Below are positions 25,329 to 33,714 of a DNA stretch of 34,473 bases, one piece after another. The notes under the pieces were generated by a model, which ran no database searches, had not been told where the DNA came from, and worked only from the letters and a program-made list of their open reading frames with translations. A program made the position numbers and the translations under genes. Position 1 is the stretch's first letter, and each line of letters starts with the position of its first letter. Origin of the DNA: Deltaproteobacteria bacterium (GTDB lineage: Bacteria > Myxococcota_A > Polyangia > Polyangiales > Sandaracinaceae); assembly GCA_017303575.1 (NCBI GenBank), contig JAFLCL010000062.1, positions 1-34,473 on the forward strand, read 5' to 3'.

Positions 25329-26726
25329 TCATCGACAGAAGTACGCGGTCCCGCACGTGACACCGGCGGCGCAGTCCGAGTCGCTCGAGCACACCCGCCA
25401 GTCACCGCCGATGCAGTGATCGCGGAAGTCAGTCCGGTAAGAACACGTCGCCCCGTCGATGCACTCGGCCGTCCAGTTCTCGCGGGCGCTCCGGACACTG
25501 CACAGGATGTCGCGATCACGCCGGCAGCGGTTCCCGACCCCACACCGCAAGCCGTCGGCGCATGGGGCGCTCGCGCTGCACGCGGCGCCGTCTCCCCCAG
25601 CGGGTGCGCAGATCACCAGGCCTGCTCCGTAGGGGTAGCAAGAGCCGGATGCACACTGGACGTCTTCCGTGCACGGGGCGTCCGTCGCGAGCGAACCGGG
25701 GATCACACATCGCCCAGTGCGTGTGCACATGAGCCCCGCCTCGCAGGCGGCAGGCGTGTTGCAGCGCTCGCCACACCGACGCGTCTCGAGGTTGCAGAAG
25801 CTCGAGTCGCAGTCGGCGCTCGTGGAGCACGGGTCGAGGCGGCGACCGTCGACGCACGAACCCTCGTGGCAACGACCTTCGGTGCAGTGCGAGTCCTCGG
25901 TACAGAGATCGCCGTGCTGCCGGCCCTGGCAGTGGCGCCCGACGCAAGGACCGCTCGTGCAGTGCGAGTCCTCGGTACACAGATCGCCGTCTTGTCGGCT
26001 CTGGCAGTGGTCGTCGACGCAAGGACCACTCGTGCAGTGCGCGTCCTCGCTGCAGAGGTCGCCGTGCTGACCGCCCTGGCAATGGTTCTCGAGGCACACG
26101 CCACCCGTGCAGTCCCTCGCGTCGTCGCACGTGTCGCCCCGAGCTCCCGTGCCGCAGCGAAAGGAGTAACCGGTGCACGACCCGTCGAGGCAGTCGGTGT
26201 CTCGATAGCAGCGCGCGTACGAGCCTCCGTCGTTCGGCGTGCACTCTCCCGTCTCGCGACCCGGCCCGTTCGTGTCGCAGAACTGACGCTCGCCGTGCTC
26301 CGAGAGCGCGCAGCCGAGCTCGAGATCACACGCCTCGTCTTCGCCCGCGCGGCATCGACCGAGCTCGAGGTTGCAGCTGCCGTGCTCGCAATGACGATCC
26401 TCGCTGCAGGTCTCGCCTGCAGCGCGCGTGTGCTCGAGGTAGCAGGTGGCGATCGTTCGACCGTCGAACGACGCGCAGAACAGATGCGCCCCGCATGCAT
26501 CCGGGCCGAGGGTCGGGCAGCACGCCTCCCCGATGTCTGCGAGAGGAGCGGCGGTCGAGCAGGCGGCGGTCGACGATGCCGCATCGACGCCCGAGCTCAC
26601 ACCGTCCGCGAGCGGGACGCCGCCATCTGAAGTGGCTTGGATCGGCAGTCCCTCCTCACAGCCCGACGAGATCACCGAGGACGAGACGACACAGAGAACG
26701 ACCGAACGAAGAACGAGAGAACGCAT
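25329..26726 (-). CDS. Cys-rich Dickkopf-like repeat lipoprotein
   Basis: This 465-residue exported protein has a signal peptide ending ISSGC (C23), although the residue at -3 is Ser, not a typical lipobox Leu/Val. Over 50 cysteines fill the mature part. Many 20-25-residue modules of the form GDLCTEDSHCTSGPC-VxxHCQ follow each other, like Dickkopf/EGF-like Cys knots widespread in myxobacterial surface proteins. Near 25882-26106 the modules are also 75-bp DNA repeats. AGGAGG lies five bases before the ATG at 26726. A strong palindrome lies about 50 bp upstream of the start. No enzyme domain is seen; a binding or structural role is likely. Confidence 0.87.
   Translation of the reverse strand: MRSLVLRSVVLCVVSSSVISSGCEEGLPIQATSDGGVPLADGVSSGVDAASSTAACSTAAPLADIGEACCPTLGPDACGAHLFCASFDGRTIATCYLEHTRAAGETCSEDRHCEHGSCNLELGRCRAGEDEACDLELGCALSEHGERQFCDTNGPGRETGECTPNDGGSYARCYRDTDCLDGSCTGYSFRCGTGARGDTCDDARDCTGGVCLENHCQGGQHGDLCSEDAHCTSGPCVDDHCQSRQDGDLCTEDSHCTSGPCVGRHCQGRQHGDLCTEDSHCTEGRCHEGSCVDGRRLDPCSTSADCDSSFCNLETRRCGERCNTPAACEAGLMCTRTGRCVIPGSLATDAPCTEDVQCASGSCYPYGAGLVICAPAGGDGAACSASAPCADGLRCGVGNRCRRDRDILCSVRSARENWTAECIDGATCSYRTDFRDHCIGGDWRVCSSDSDCAAGVTCGTAYFCR
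25882..26106 (-). repeat. 75-bp in-gene tandem repeats, three copies
   Basis: Units beginning GTGCAGTGCG occur at 25882, 25957 and 26032, and a diverged fourth begins at 26107. The first two are the most alike. Each encodes one 25-residue Cys module, so the copy number changes the protein length without changing the frame. Confidence 0.85.
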
Positions 26727-26774
26727 GAGAACCTCCTGTTGGCGGCTCTCATCGGCTCGACGTTCCGGGGGTTG

Positions 26775-26790
26775 CGCGAAAAGTTTCGCG
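26775..26790. promoter_or_regulatory. 16-bp palindrome upstream of the Cys-rich lipoprotein gene
   Basis: CGCGAAA-AG-TTTCGCG is a perfect 7-2-7 inverted repeat centred 56 bp upstream of the ATG at 26726 and downstream, on the other side, of the convergent-facing gene end at 26854. It is unusually A/T-rich in its centre for this sequence. It could be an operator for a dimeric regulator. No binding protein can be named. Confidence 0.5.
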
Positions 26791-26853
26791 ACAGCCCAGG
26801 CTTCCCCCAGATCGCCCTGTTTCGTGGGCGCCTACTCCGACAGCCATGACGAC

Positions 26854-27519
26854 TCAGCGACGGAAGTGTCGGTTGACCGTCTCGTCCGCGAGCAGAAACC
26901 ACTGGTCGCCGAGCGAGAAGAGTCGATGCTCCGTGTGTGCGACCTGCGACCAACTCGCGAATGCCGATCCGAGCGCGGCGGCCGGTGAGCCGCGCAGAGC
27001 CTCGCACTCGGCACACCACGGCGAGAGCACGTAGTAGACGCTCGCGTACTCGGCACCGAGGAGCTGATACAGCGGCTCAACAAGCAGCGGAACGAAGGGG
27101 CCCACTCGCGGGTCGCCCGCGAGGACGTGCACCAGGTCGAGCAGCTCGTCCTGCGAACCCAGAGGGAGCAAGTCCTGCGAGAAGGTCCGCGCGACCGTCA
27201 CGGACCCGCGTCGGGGCGGAAGCTCCAGTGCAGACGAGACCGCATCGGCGAGCGTCGTCGCATCCGCAAGCAGCTCCTCTTCCGACACTGCGCGCGGCGC
27301 GTCGCGGCGAAGCATCGTCGCGAGCCGAGACGAGAGCTCGACGCCCATCGGCAGCAAGTCGAAGAGCGCGAGGAGCTCCCTCGGTGATTCGCGCATCTCA
27401 CCGAGGTAGTGCGCGACGTGGATCGCGTCGCTCCAGTCCACCGTGAACGAGGACGGGCGCGCGAGGACTCGGTTGACCTCCGCCTTCCATGCGGCGACCG
27501 CCGCGTCTTCCGCGCGCAC
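26854..27519 (-). CDS. Protein of unknown function downstream of the pseudoprotease-barrel gene
   Basis: This 221-residue soluble protein without a signal peptide is not recognised. It is acidic and helical, with a Leu-rich region (LLALFDLLPMGVEL) and a C-terminal part with PWCAECEALRG, where the two Cys might bind metal. It ends DQWFLLADETVNRHFRR, a WF-containing strand. The only plausible start is the GTG at 27519, seven bp after the stop of the upstream gene. No good Shine-Dalgarno is seen, but coupling to the upstream gene is likely. Third-position G/C bias supports real coding. Confidence 0.75.
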   Translation of the reverse strand: MRAEDAAVAAWKAEVNRVLARPSSFTVDWSDAIHVAHYLGEMRESPRELLALFDLLPMGVELSSRLATMLRRDAPRAVSEEELLADATTLADAVSSALELPPRRGSVTVARTFSQDLLPLGSQDELLDLVHVLAGDPRVGPFVPLLVEPLYQLLGAEYASVYYVLSPWCAECEALRGSPAAALGSAFASWSQVAHTEHRLFSLGDQWFLLADETVNRHFRR

Positions 27520-27526
27520 GACGGGC

Positions 27527-28858
27527 TCAGAAGCGGGCGCCGAGATCGAAGACGTGCTGGACGCGGTAGCGCGACAAGGCCGTGTCGATGTCGAGCTCGA
27601 CCGAGTAGCCGATGAAGAGCGGGCCCATCTCGACGTTGAGGACGAGCATCGGGCGCACGGCCCAGCGCTGGCGCTCGGTCTCGGTGATGCGGAGCGTCGG
27701 GTCGCCGCTCGTGACGTCGATGTCGCCGGTGCGCGTGCGCTGGTGGAGGCTCGTGACCGACGCGCCTGCGCCGAGCTCGAAGTGGAAGCCCATGCCGGGG
27801 CCGACGTTCACGAGCTGTCGCCACGCCACGAACGCGTCTCCGCGGTAGCGCTGATCGAACACGCTCAGCACCTCGGAGCCCGTGGGGCTCGACTCGCTCT
27901 GGAGGTAGTGGATGCGGCCCGCGAGCACGAAGACGTCGAACACGTCGAGACCGAGGAGGCCCCAGAGGCCCATCGGCCAGCCCGGATCCTCGAAGGCTGC
28001 GGCGATGCCGAGGCCCCACGTGAGGCGGATGCGGCCGCCATAACCTTCTTCGTTGCTCGCGCGTGACGCGAGATCCGCGATCGCGACCGAGGACGCGCCC
28101 ACGTAGATGCGCTCCATCATCCCGATCGTCGCGATCGAGACGGCGCCGAGCACTCGACCCTCGCAGTCCACCAGCGGTCCGCCGACGCTGCCGCTCGCGA
28201 GCTGCGCATCGGTCGAGATCGAGCGGGGACCCACCGCGCTCACGATGCCGCTCGAGAGCGATTGATTGAACAGCCCCTCACCGCGCATGCCCAGCGCGAG
28301 GCGATCGCGGCCGGGCACGTAGGGATGACCGATCGCCAGCACCGACATGCCCACCGTGATGAGCTCCGGATCGGCGAGCGAGAGCGGCGGCGCCGAGAGC
28401 GGGCTCACGAGCACGAGGAGCGCGAGATCGTCGTCTGGTGCCGTCGCCACGACGCGCGCGTTGCGGGCGTTGCCGCCGTGATCGACGACACGCACCGAGT
28501 GGCCCTCGCGCACCGTGCGGAACGCGGTGACCACGTGGCTCGCGTCGATCACCAGAAAGCCCGAGCCCACGTCGGTGCCCGACTCGACGCGCACGACGGA
28601 CGCGCCTGCGTGCTGGTGGGCAGTGCGCGCGCACAGACCCTGCGTCGTGTCCACGACGGTCGTCGTCGGTCTCGTCGTCTCGATGTCGGGTGGGACGACG
28701 ACCGCGATCCGCGCGGTCGTCGCCACCTCGGGCGCCGGTCTCTCGGTCATCGGCGCCTCGGACGGCGCCTCGTCGGCGCTCGCGTCCTGCGCGAGCAGCG
28801 GCGAGGCGAACAGGAACGAGGCGCTCACGGCGAGGAGCGTCAGGCGTGTGATGGTCAT
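27527..28858 (-). CDS. HtrA-like pseudoprotease domain joined to an outer-membrane barrel-like domain
   Basis: This 443-residue exported protein has a signal peptide (1-23, LLA/QDA). Residues about 85-265 form a DegP/HtrA-like trypsin fold, GSGFLVIDASHVVTAF (98-113), DDDLALLVLV and SGSVGGPLVD. Two of three catalytic residues are missing: Arg114 replaces the His (family TAAHV, here TAFRT), and Val225 replaces the Ser of GNSGGP. Only Asp144 remains. From about 275 the sequence is beta-rich with many aromatic residues and ends VFDLGARF, with a terminal Phe typical of outer-membrane barrels. A binding or scaffold role at the outer membrane is inferred. It lies seven bp before the gene at 26854. 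Confidence 0.82.
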   Translation of the reverse strand: MTITRLTLLAVSASFLFASPLLAQDASADEAPSEAPMTERPAPEVATTARIAVVVPPDIETTRPTTTVVDTTQGLCARTAHQHAGASVVRVESGTDVGSGFLVIDASHVVTAFRTVREGHSVRVVDHGGNARNARVVATAPDDDLALLVLVSPLSAPPLSLADPELITVGMSVLAIGHPYVPGRDRLALGMRGEGLFNQSLSSGIVSAVGPRSISTDAQLASGSVGGPLVDCEGRVLGAVSIATIGMMERIYVGASSVAIADLASRASNEEGYGGRIRLTWGLGIAAAFEDPGWPMGLWGLLGLDVFDVFVLAGRIHYLQSESSPTGSEVLSVFDQRYRGDAFVAWRQLVNVGPGMGFHFELGAGASVTSLHQRTRTGDIDVTSGDPTLRITETERQRWAVRPMLVLNVEMGPLFIGYSVELDIDTALSRYRVQHVFDLGARF

Positions 28859-28889
28859 GAGGCGTTCGTAGACGCGAACGCACCACGCG

Positions 28890-30074
28890 TCACGGTCCCG
28901 ATGCGAGTGTGCGCACGAGCGCATCGAGCAGCGCGAGACGACGACCTCCGCGGCCCCGCGCGCGCGGCGGATCCGTCCTGCGGAGCGCGTCGGACATGGA
29001 GAAGCGTGCACCCACGTCCTCGAGCGCACCGACGCTCCCCTGTGCCAGCGTGCGCGCCACACGACGCAGATCGATCGAGTCGCTCGGCCACGCGAGGCCC
29101 TCCTTCTTCGCGATCTTGGGGGTGAACGAGCCCCACGTGCACACGAGATCCGCGGGCCGCAGAAACGATCGCCACGCGCTCTCCATCGACGCGAGCGACT
29201 CACCCTCGAGGAAGACCGACTCCGCGAGGTCGAGGTGGAGCGCCGTGTTGGGCGCGAGCGCGATGCGGGGGCGCGCGATCACGTCGAGCACCTCGCGCGT
29301 GGCGACGCGCACGGCCGCGAGGTGCACGAGCTCGCCTGGATCGGTCGTCCCACGCAGCGGGTGCCCGTACGGCCACGCGTTCGGCTCGGCGACGACGCAC
29401 ACGAGATCCGCCAGGCGCTCGGCGAGCACGCGGGGCCGTGGCGCGCCGCGCGGCACGCGGGGTGACGGCGTACCGATCACGCGCGTGTTCCTCTCGCGCG
29501 CGGCGATCTCGACCTGGGTGTCGACCATCGCCTCGAACGGACGCAGCAGCGCCTGGAACCGCTCGGGCTCCCCCTCGAGCGCGCCGAGCACGTAGGAGAG
29601 CGCCTCGATCGTCGACACGAAGCGTTCGTCGGGCTCGGCGCGGATGCGGTACTGACTCGCGCGCGGCGGCGTGAACGCATAGCGGGGCAGCGAGGCGAGC
29701 TCCGGGTTCTGGTTCGCGATCTTGCGCGCCTGTGCCCACGTGCCGTCGATCACCACGAGGGTGATCGGGTGCGTCGGCGGCTCTCGCATCACGTCGATCG
29801 CGCCCTCGCCTGGATAGAGCAGCGCGGGCGGTCGTGTGGGATCGGCGTGCACGCTCTCGAGCGCACGGCTGCCCTTCCAGTGCACGCCGACGTGCAGCTC
29901 CGAGCGCGGGAGACAGAGGTGCGCCATGCGCGCCGTGCCGATCGCCACGCCCGCCTCGCGAGGGTGCTGGAGGAAGACGATGCGCGTCTTCGTGTCGATC
30001 ACGCTGAGGTGCGCGCACCAGCAGTAGCCGAGCGGACGCAGGCAGCGATCACAGGTGGGGCGAGCTTCGAGCAC
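28890..30074 (-). CDS. DTW-domain protein with long C-terminal extension
   Basis: This 394-residue protein has a DTW domain in its N-terminal half. The Zn-type cysteines are C8, C11, C18 and C20, and the motif VIDGTW lies around 108-113 (D110-G-T-W), with SQYRIR following. DTW proteins such as TapT transfer an aminocarboxypropyl group from SAM to a tRNA uridine. Residues 200-394 are an extra domain with VCVVAEPNAWP, VFLEGESLASMESAW and SIDLRRVART, which may be an exonuclease-like fold, but this is a weak guess. The first codon is GTG and no ATG is nearby. It lies 24 bp after the amylase gene and 31 bp before the pseudoprotease gene. Confidence 0.85.
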   Translation of the reverse strand: MLEARPTCDRCLRPLGYCWCAHLSVIDTKTRIVFLQHPREAGVAIGTARMAHLCLPRSELHVGVHWKGSRALESVHADPTRPPALLYPGEGAIDVMREPPTHPITLVVIDGTWAQARKIANQNPELASLPRYAFTPPRASQYRIRAEPDERFVSTIEALSYVLGALEGEPERFQALLRPFEAMVDTQVEIAARERNTRVIGTPSPRVPRGAPRPRVLAERLADLVCVVAEPNAWPYGHPLRGTTDPGELVHLAAVRVATREVLDVIARPRIALAPNTALHLDLAESVFLEGESLASMESAWRSFLRPADLVCTWGSFTPKIAKKEGLAWPSDSIDLRRVARTLAQGSVGALEDVGARFSMSDALRRTDPPRARGRGGRRLALLDALVRTLASGP

Positions 30075-30098
30075 GAGGCGCGTGCGTGTGTCACGCGC

Positions 30099-31829
30099 TC
30101 AGCGCGCGCGCACGAACACGCGCGAGCGACGTGGTGGGAGCTCGACGCTCACCGAGCCGTCTGCACCGACGTCGATCGTGTCGGTGCCTTCGATCGCGTC
30201 GGCGAAGCGACCCGCGGGCAGCATCGTCGAGAAGCTCGCCCGCGACGACTGGGTGGGATGGGCGTTGAGCACCACGAGCACGTGATCGTCCTCGACCGCG
30301 CGCTCCCATGCGAGGAGGCCCGCATCCTCGAAGCCCACGCTCGGCATGCCGTCCTCCCCGCGCGACGCATGGGTCGAGGCGAAGCGCACGGCGAGCGACC
30401 CGCGGCGCAGCGCGCTCGACCCGCGTCGAAGAGCCGAGAGGAGCTGGATCAGCTGGAAGGTCGGCAGGTCCCGTCGGTAGTCGGTCAGCCACAGCGGCTC
30501 GCGGCCGAGGTGACCGCCGGGCCCCGCGAGCTCCTGCTCGGTGCCGTAGTAGACGCAAGGGATCGCATCGATCGTGAAGATCGCGACGAGCGCTTGATCG
30601 ACGGCGAAGGGATCATCGATCTCGGAGCGCAAGCGACCGGTGTCGTGGTTGTCGATCAGCGCGAGCCGCGCCTGCCACGGCGGGATGCCGATGCCCTCGT
30701 CTTGCGGTGCGTCTCGGAAGTACGTGCGCGCGGTCTCGAGCACGGGCACCGCCTCGATCGGCGCGGCGCCGTCGGTGAGGATGCGGTTCACGAGCGCGTA
30801 CTTGAGCGGGATGTCGAAGCCCGCATCGAGCGCGTCCTCCGACACGTAGGGGACGATGTCGCGCGGGTCGGCCTCGAAGATCTCGCCGAGCAAGAAGAAG
30901 CGGTGCTTGCCGAGCGCCGCGAGGCGAAGACGCAAGCGCCGACAGAACGCCTGCCAGAAGGGCACCTCCGCGTGCGGCACGGCGTCGAGGCGGAGACCAT
31001 CGATGTCGGTGCGGAGCACCCAGGTGACCCACGTCTGCACGAGCGCGTCGAGCACGCGGTCGGACTCGGTGTCGAGATCGCGCAGACCATCGGGGAAATC
31101 TCCGTAGCGGCGCTGCTCGGGGATCACGAGATCGCCGTAGCCGCGGCGGTGAAAGAAGCTCGGGTCGAGATCGATCGCGCCCGGCTCTCGCTCGCGCGTC
31201 GCACCCCCTTCGTCGAGCGGGGGCAGCGGCGCGAACAGCCGCGTCGTCTCGGTGAACACGATCGGTGCGTCGTAGCCCTCGGCGCGATACGGCGGCTGCG
31301 CCTCTCCTTCGTCTTCGACGCCGTCTCCGTCGAGGTCGTAGAAGAAGACGCGACCCGTGTGGTTGGTGACGACGTCGACGATCACGTGCACGCCGCGCGC
31401 GTGGCTCGCGCGGACGAGGGAGACGAGATCGGCCTCGCTGCCGAAGTGCGGCTCCACGGTGGTGAAGTCGCTCGCCCAGTAGCCGTGGTAGCCGTCGGCG
31501 ACGTCCATGCGCGCGACGTTCCGGGCGATGGGCGAGATCCAGATCGTGCTCGCACCGAGGTCCTCGACGTAGTCGAGGTGCTGCTCGACGCCGCGCCAGT
31601 CGCCGCCCTGCCAGCGCGAGAAGTCCCCTGCGATCGGTCCGATGCCGTCGATCGTGTCGTTGCTCGAATCACCGTTCGCGAAGCGATCGGTCATCAGCTG
31701 GTACACGACCTCGTCGCGCCAGTCCTCGACGTGCGTACCGAGCGGGGTCGCCTCGCCGCCACAGCCGACGCTCGCGCTCGCGCCCGCGATCACGAACGAC
31801 GACACGAGACCGAGCGGCGGGCGCGCCAT
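30099..31829 (-). CDS. GH13 alpha-amylase-family exported protein
   Basis: This 576-residue protein has an N-terminal signal region ending SVGC23, possibly a lipid anchor although the -3 residue is Ser. Four GH13 motifs are intact: DVVTNH (152-157), GLRLDAV with nucleophile D282, LLGEIFE with acid/base E316, and LIDNHDT with D396. It should hydrolyse or transfer alpha-glucans at the cell surface. An insert at 165-176 reads D-L-D-G-D-G-V-E-D-E-G-E, a complete EF-hand calcium loop, before the B domain. A beta-sandwich tail ends VFVRAR. The ATG at 31829 is chosen; the open frame continues to 32687, but that part is antisense-like. It starts 44 bp after the DUF4132-like gene. Confidence 0.92.
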   Translation of the reverse strand: MARPPLGLVSSFVIAGASASVGCGGEATPLGTHVEDWRDEVVYQLMTDRFANGDSSNDTIDGIGPIAGDFSRWQGGDWRGVEQHLDYVEDLGASTIWISPIARNVARMDVADGYHGYWASDFTTVEPHFGSEADLVSLVRASHARGVHVIVDVVTNHTGRVFFYDLDGDGVEDEGEAQPPYRAEGYDAPIVFTETTRLFAPLPPLDEGGATREREPGAIDLDPSFFHRRGYGDLVIPEQRRYGDFPDGLRDLDTESDRVLDALVQTWVTWVLRTDIDGLRLDAVPHAEVPFWQAFCRRLRLRLAALGKHRFFLLGEIFEADPRDIVPYVSEDALDAGFDIPLKYALVNRILTDGAAPIEAVPVLETARTYFRDAPQDEGIGIPPWQARLALIDNHDTGRLRSEIDDPFAVDQALVAIFTIDAIPCVYYGTEQELAGPGGHLGREPLWLTDYRRDLPTFQLIQLLSALRRGSSALRRGSLAVRFASTHASRGEDGMPSVGFEDAGLLAWERAVEDDHVLVVLNAHPTQSSRASFSTMLPAGRFADAIEGTDTIDVGADGSVSVELPPRRSRVFVRAR

Positions 31830-31873
31830 GGGCGAATGGTAGGGCCGGGCGTCCCACGCGGTCACGGCGAAGC

Positions 31874-33592
31874 TCACGCGGCGACGGGGCCGCGCGACAG
31901 CTGGTCGAAGACTTGGATGATCTCGTAGTCGGCCAGACGACATGCCCAGTCCCGTCTCTGGGCGCGCGACATCCTCGCTGCCTCCACGACGCACACGGTC
32001 GCGTCGCGTGGGAGCTCGAAGACGTGCTCGTCGAGATCGACGAGCGACCCATCCTCGGCGATCCGCACGAGCAGGTTCAGCGGCTCGATGCGGTACACGA
32101 TCGTCGCGGTGACGGCGTGCAGCGCGGTGCTCCGTGCGAGTCGCGTGAACGTCGAGGCGTGCATCGCGCGCCCGGTCTCCATCGCGTCCTCGAGGCGCTT
32201 CGCGAGGAGGAGCTTCGCCAGCTCGTTCGCCCGATGGAGCGCTGCGACCTCGCGGGGAGGGTCGTCGTCGGTGTCGAGGGCCGAGCCTGCGTGCCAGATC
32301 ACGAAGCCTTCGTCGTCGCGCACGACGAGGTCGCCACGATGGTCGATGCGTGCCTCGTGAGCGCGCCCGGCGATCGAGACCTCCACCGCGCGCCGTCCCT
32401 CCCATGGATCGGGCACGTGCTCCGGCCCGACGCCGTAGCGGGGCTGGCCACGTCGCACGCGAGCGATGCCGACACTGTGGCGCGCGTGATCGAGCCACGC
32501 GCGCGGGCCCGCGCGGTGGACGAGCGACTCGAGCTCGAGCAGCGCGAGCGGGGTCGCCATCGTGGCGAGCGAATCGAGCACCACGGCCGCGTGCTCGGAC
32601 GAGATCGCGCTGAGGCGCGCAAAGCGCTCCATCAAGCCGAGCACGGCGCCTTCGCCTCCGATCGCTGCGGGGGCATGCATCATCCACCGATCGGCGGTGC
32701 GCTCACCCGTGGCGAAGAACCGATCGAAGAGTGCGAGCGTGAACGCGTCGAGGTCCGCGGCGCACATCGACGAACGTGCGCTGCGCAACTGCGAGCACGG
32801 CGGGGCGAGCGGCGTCGCGCGCAAGAGATCGATCAGCGTGGAGGTCGCCGCGGCGTCCAACTCGCCGCCATGTCCATCGCGGAGCGCGGGGAGGCCAGCG
32901 AGGTCCACCGTGGTCGGCGCAGGGCGGTGAGGGAGGTCGTCGGCAAGGAGCGGCTCGATCACGTCGCTGACGCCGTATCGGTCGGCGATGTCCTCGATGG
33001 CGTCGCGTCGACCCGTCCAGGCGAGCCAGCGCAGCGCGCGCGAACACGTCCCACGCATCGTGGGCTCGTCTCCGAGCGCGACGGGCCAGAGACCGACGGC
33101 GGCGCGCCGTGCGTCCGCGAGCATCCATTGCTCCGCCGTCTCGCGTACGTCGCGGTGCTCGAGAAGGAGCGCGAACGCGGGCGCGACGCGTGGCGAGGAC
33201 ACCGAGGCGAGAAGCGGCGACGCGAGCAGCGGATGCGCGAGCGCGTAGCTCGCGAGGCCCGGGACGATCGCCAGACCGACGCGCGCGGTGAGGCGTTCGA
33301 GCGCCTCACCATCCTCCGCTGTGGAGGAGAAGAGCTCAGGCCCACGCGCGAACACCGAAGCCGCTTCGTCGTCGTCGAGCGCGGCGAGCGCGATCACCGG
33401 TGCGCGCGCTCCGCCCGCGCGCGCGAGGGCGAGCAGGGACTCGGCGCGCCGGCGCGCTCCGCGATGCAGACGCTGGGGAGGCACGCCGAGCGGTGCGATG
33501 CGCTCACCCTCGAAGGGGAGCGTCGTCAGCGAGAGAATCGGCAGCTCGGGACGCGGCGCGTCCCACACGCGAGGCGACAGGTCGTGGGTCAT
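31874..33592 (-). CDS. DUF4132-like protein, probably truncated at the C-terminus
   Basis: This 572-residue cytoplasmic protein has HEAT-like helical repeats in its first 350 residues (Ala/Leu-rich), followed by a region with FVIWHAGS. The C-terminal part has ATIVYRIEPLNLLVRIAEDG and ends WACRLADYEIIQVFDQLSR plus six residues. This matches the DUF4132 block LADYEIxQPFxQLxR of WGR/MolR-like proteins, which normally continue far beyond it. The protein stops early. It is the first gene of a tight minus-strand run. Whether the shortened form works is unknown. The start at 33592 (MTHDLSPRVW) is the first ATG of the frame. Confidence 0.78.
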   Translation of the reverse strand: MTHDLSPRVWDAPRPELPILSLTTLPFEGERIAPLGVPPQRLHRGARRRAESLLALARAGGARAPVIALAALDDDEAASVFARGPELFSSTAEDGEALERLTARVGLAIVPGLASYALAHPLLASPLLASVSSPRVAPAFALLLEHRDVRETAEQWMLADARRAAVGLWPVALGDEPTMRGTCSRALRWLAWTGRRDAIEDIADRYGVSDVIEPLLADDLPHRPAPTTVDLAGLPALRDGHGGELDAAATSTLIDLLRATPLAPPCSQLRSARSSMCAADLDAFTLALFDRFFATGERTADRWMMHAPAAIGGEGAVLGLMERFARLSAISSEHAAVVLDSLATMATPLALLELESLVHRAGPRAWLDHARHSVGIARVRRGQPRYGVGPEHVPDPWEGRRAVEVSIAGRAHEARIDHRGDLVVRDDEGFVIWHAGSALDTDDDPPREVAALHRANELAKLLLAKRLEDAMETGRAMHASTFTRLARSTALHAVTATIVYRIEPLNLLVRIAEDGSLVDLDEHVFELPRDATVCVVEAARMSRAQRRDWACRLADYEIIQVFDQLSRGPVAA

Positions 33593-33714
33593 GGACGGCC
33601 GACGACGCGGCCCCGCCGCGCTCCTGCCAGCGGATCCGTAGAAAAGCGCGGACGGCCAGCGCGCGATCCCTCACGCGTCAGGAACGCGTCGTCGGGCACT
33701 CTCTCGCGCGCTGC

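Noticed and set aside
29769..31928. Plus-strand open frame of 719 codons
   Set aside because: It lies antisense to the amylase and DTW genes, both of which have full catalytic motifs.
31830..32687. Upstream extension of the amylase frame
   Set aside because: It is Arg-rich and lies within the DUF4132-like gene in another frame; the signal peptide begins at the ATG at 31829.
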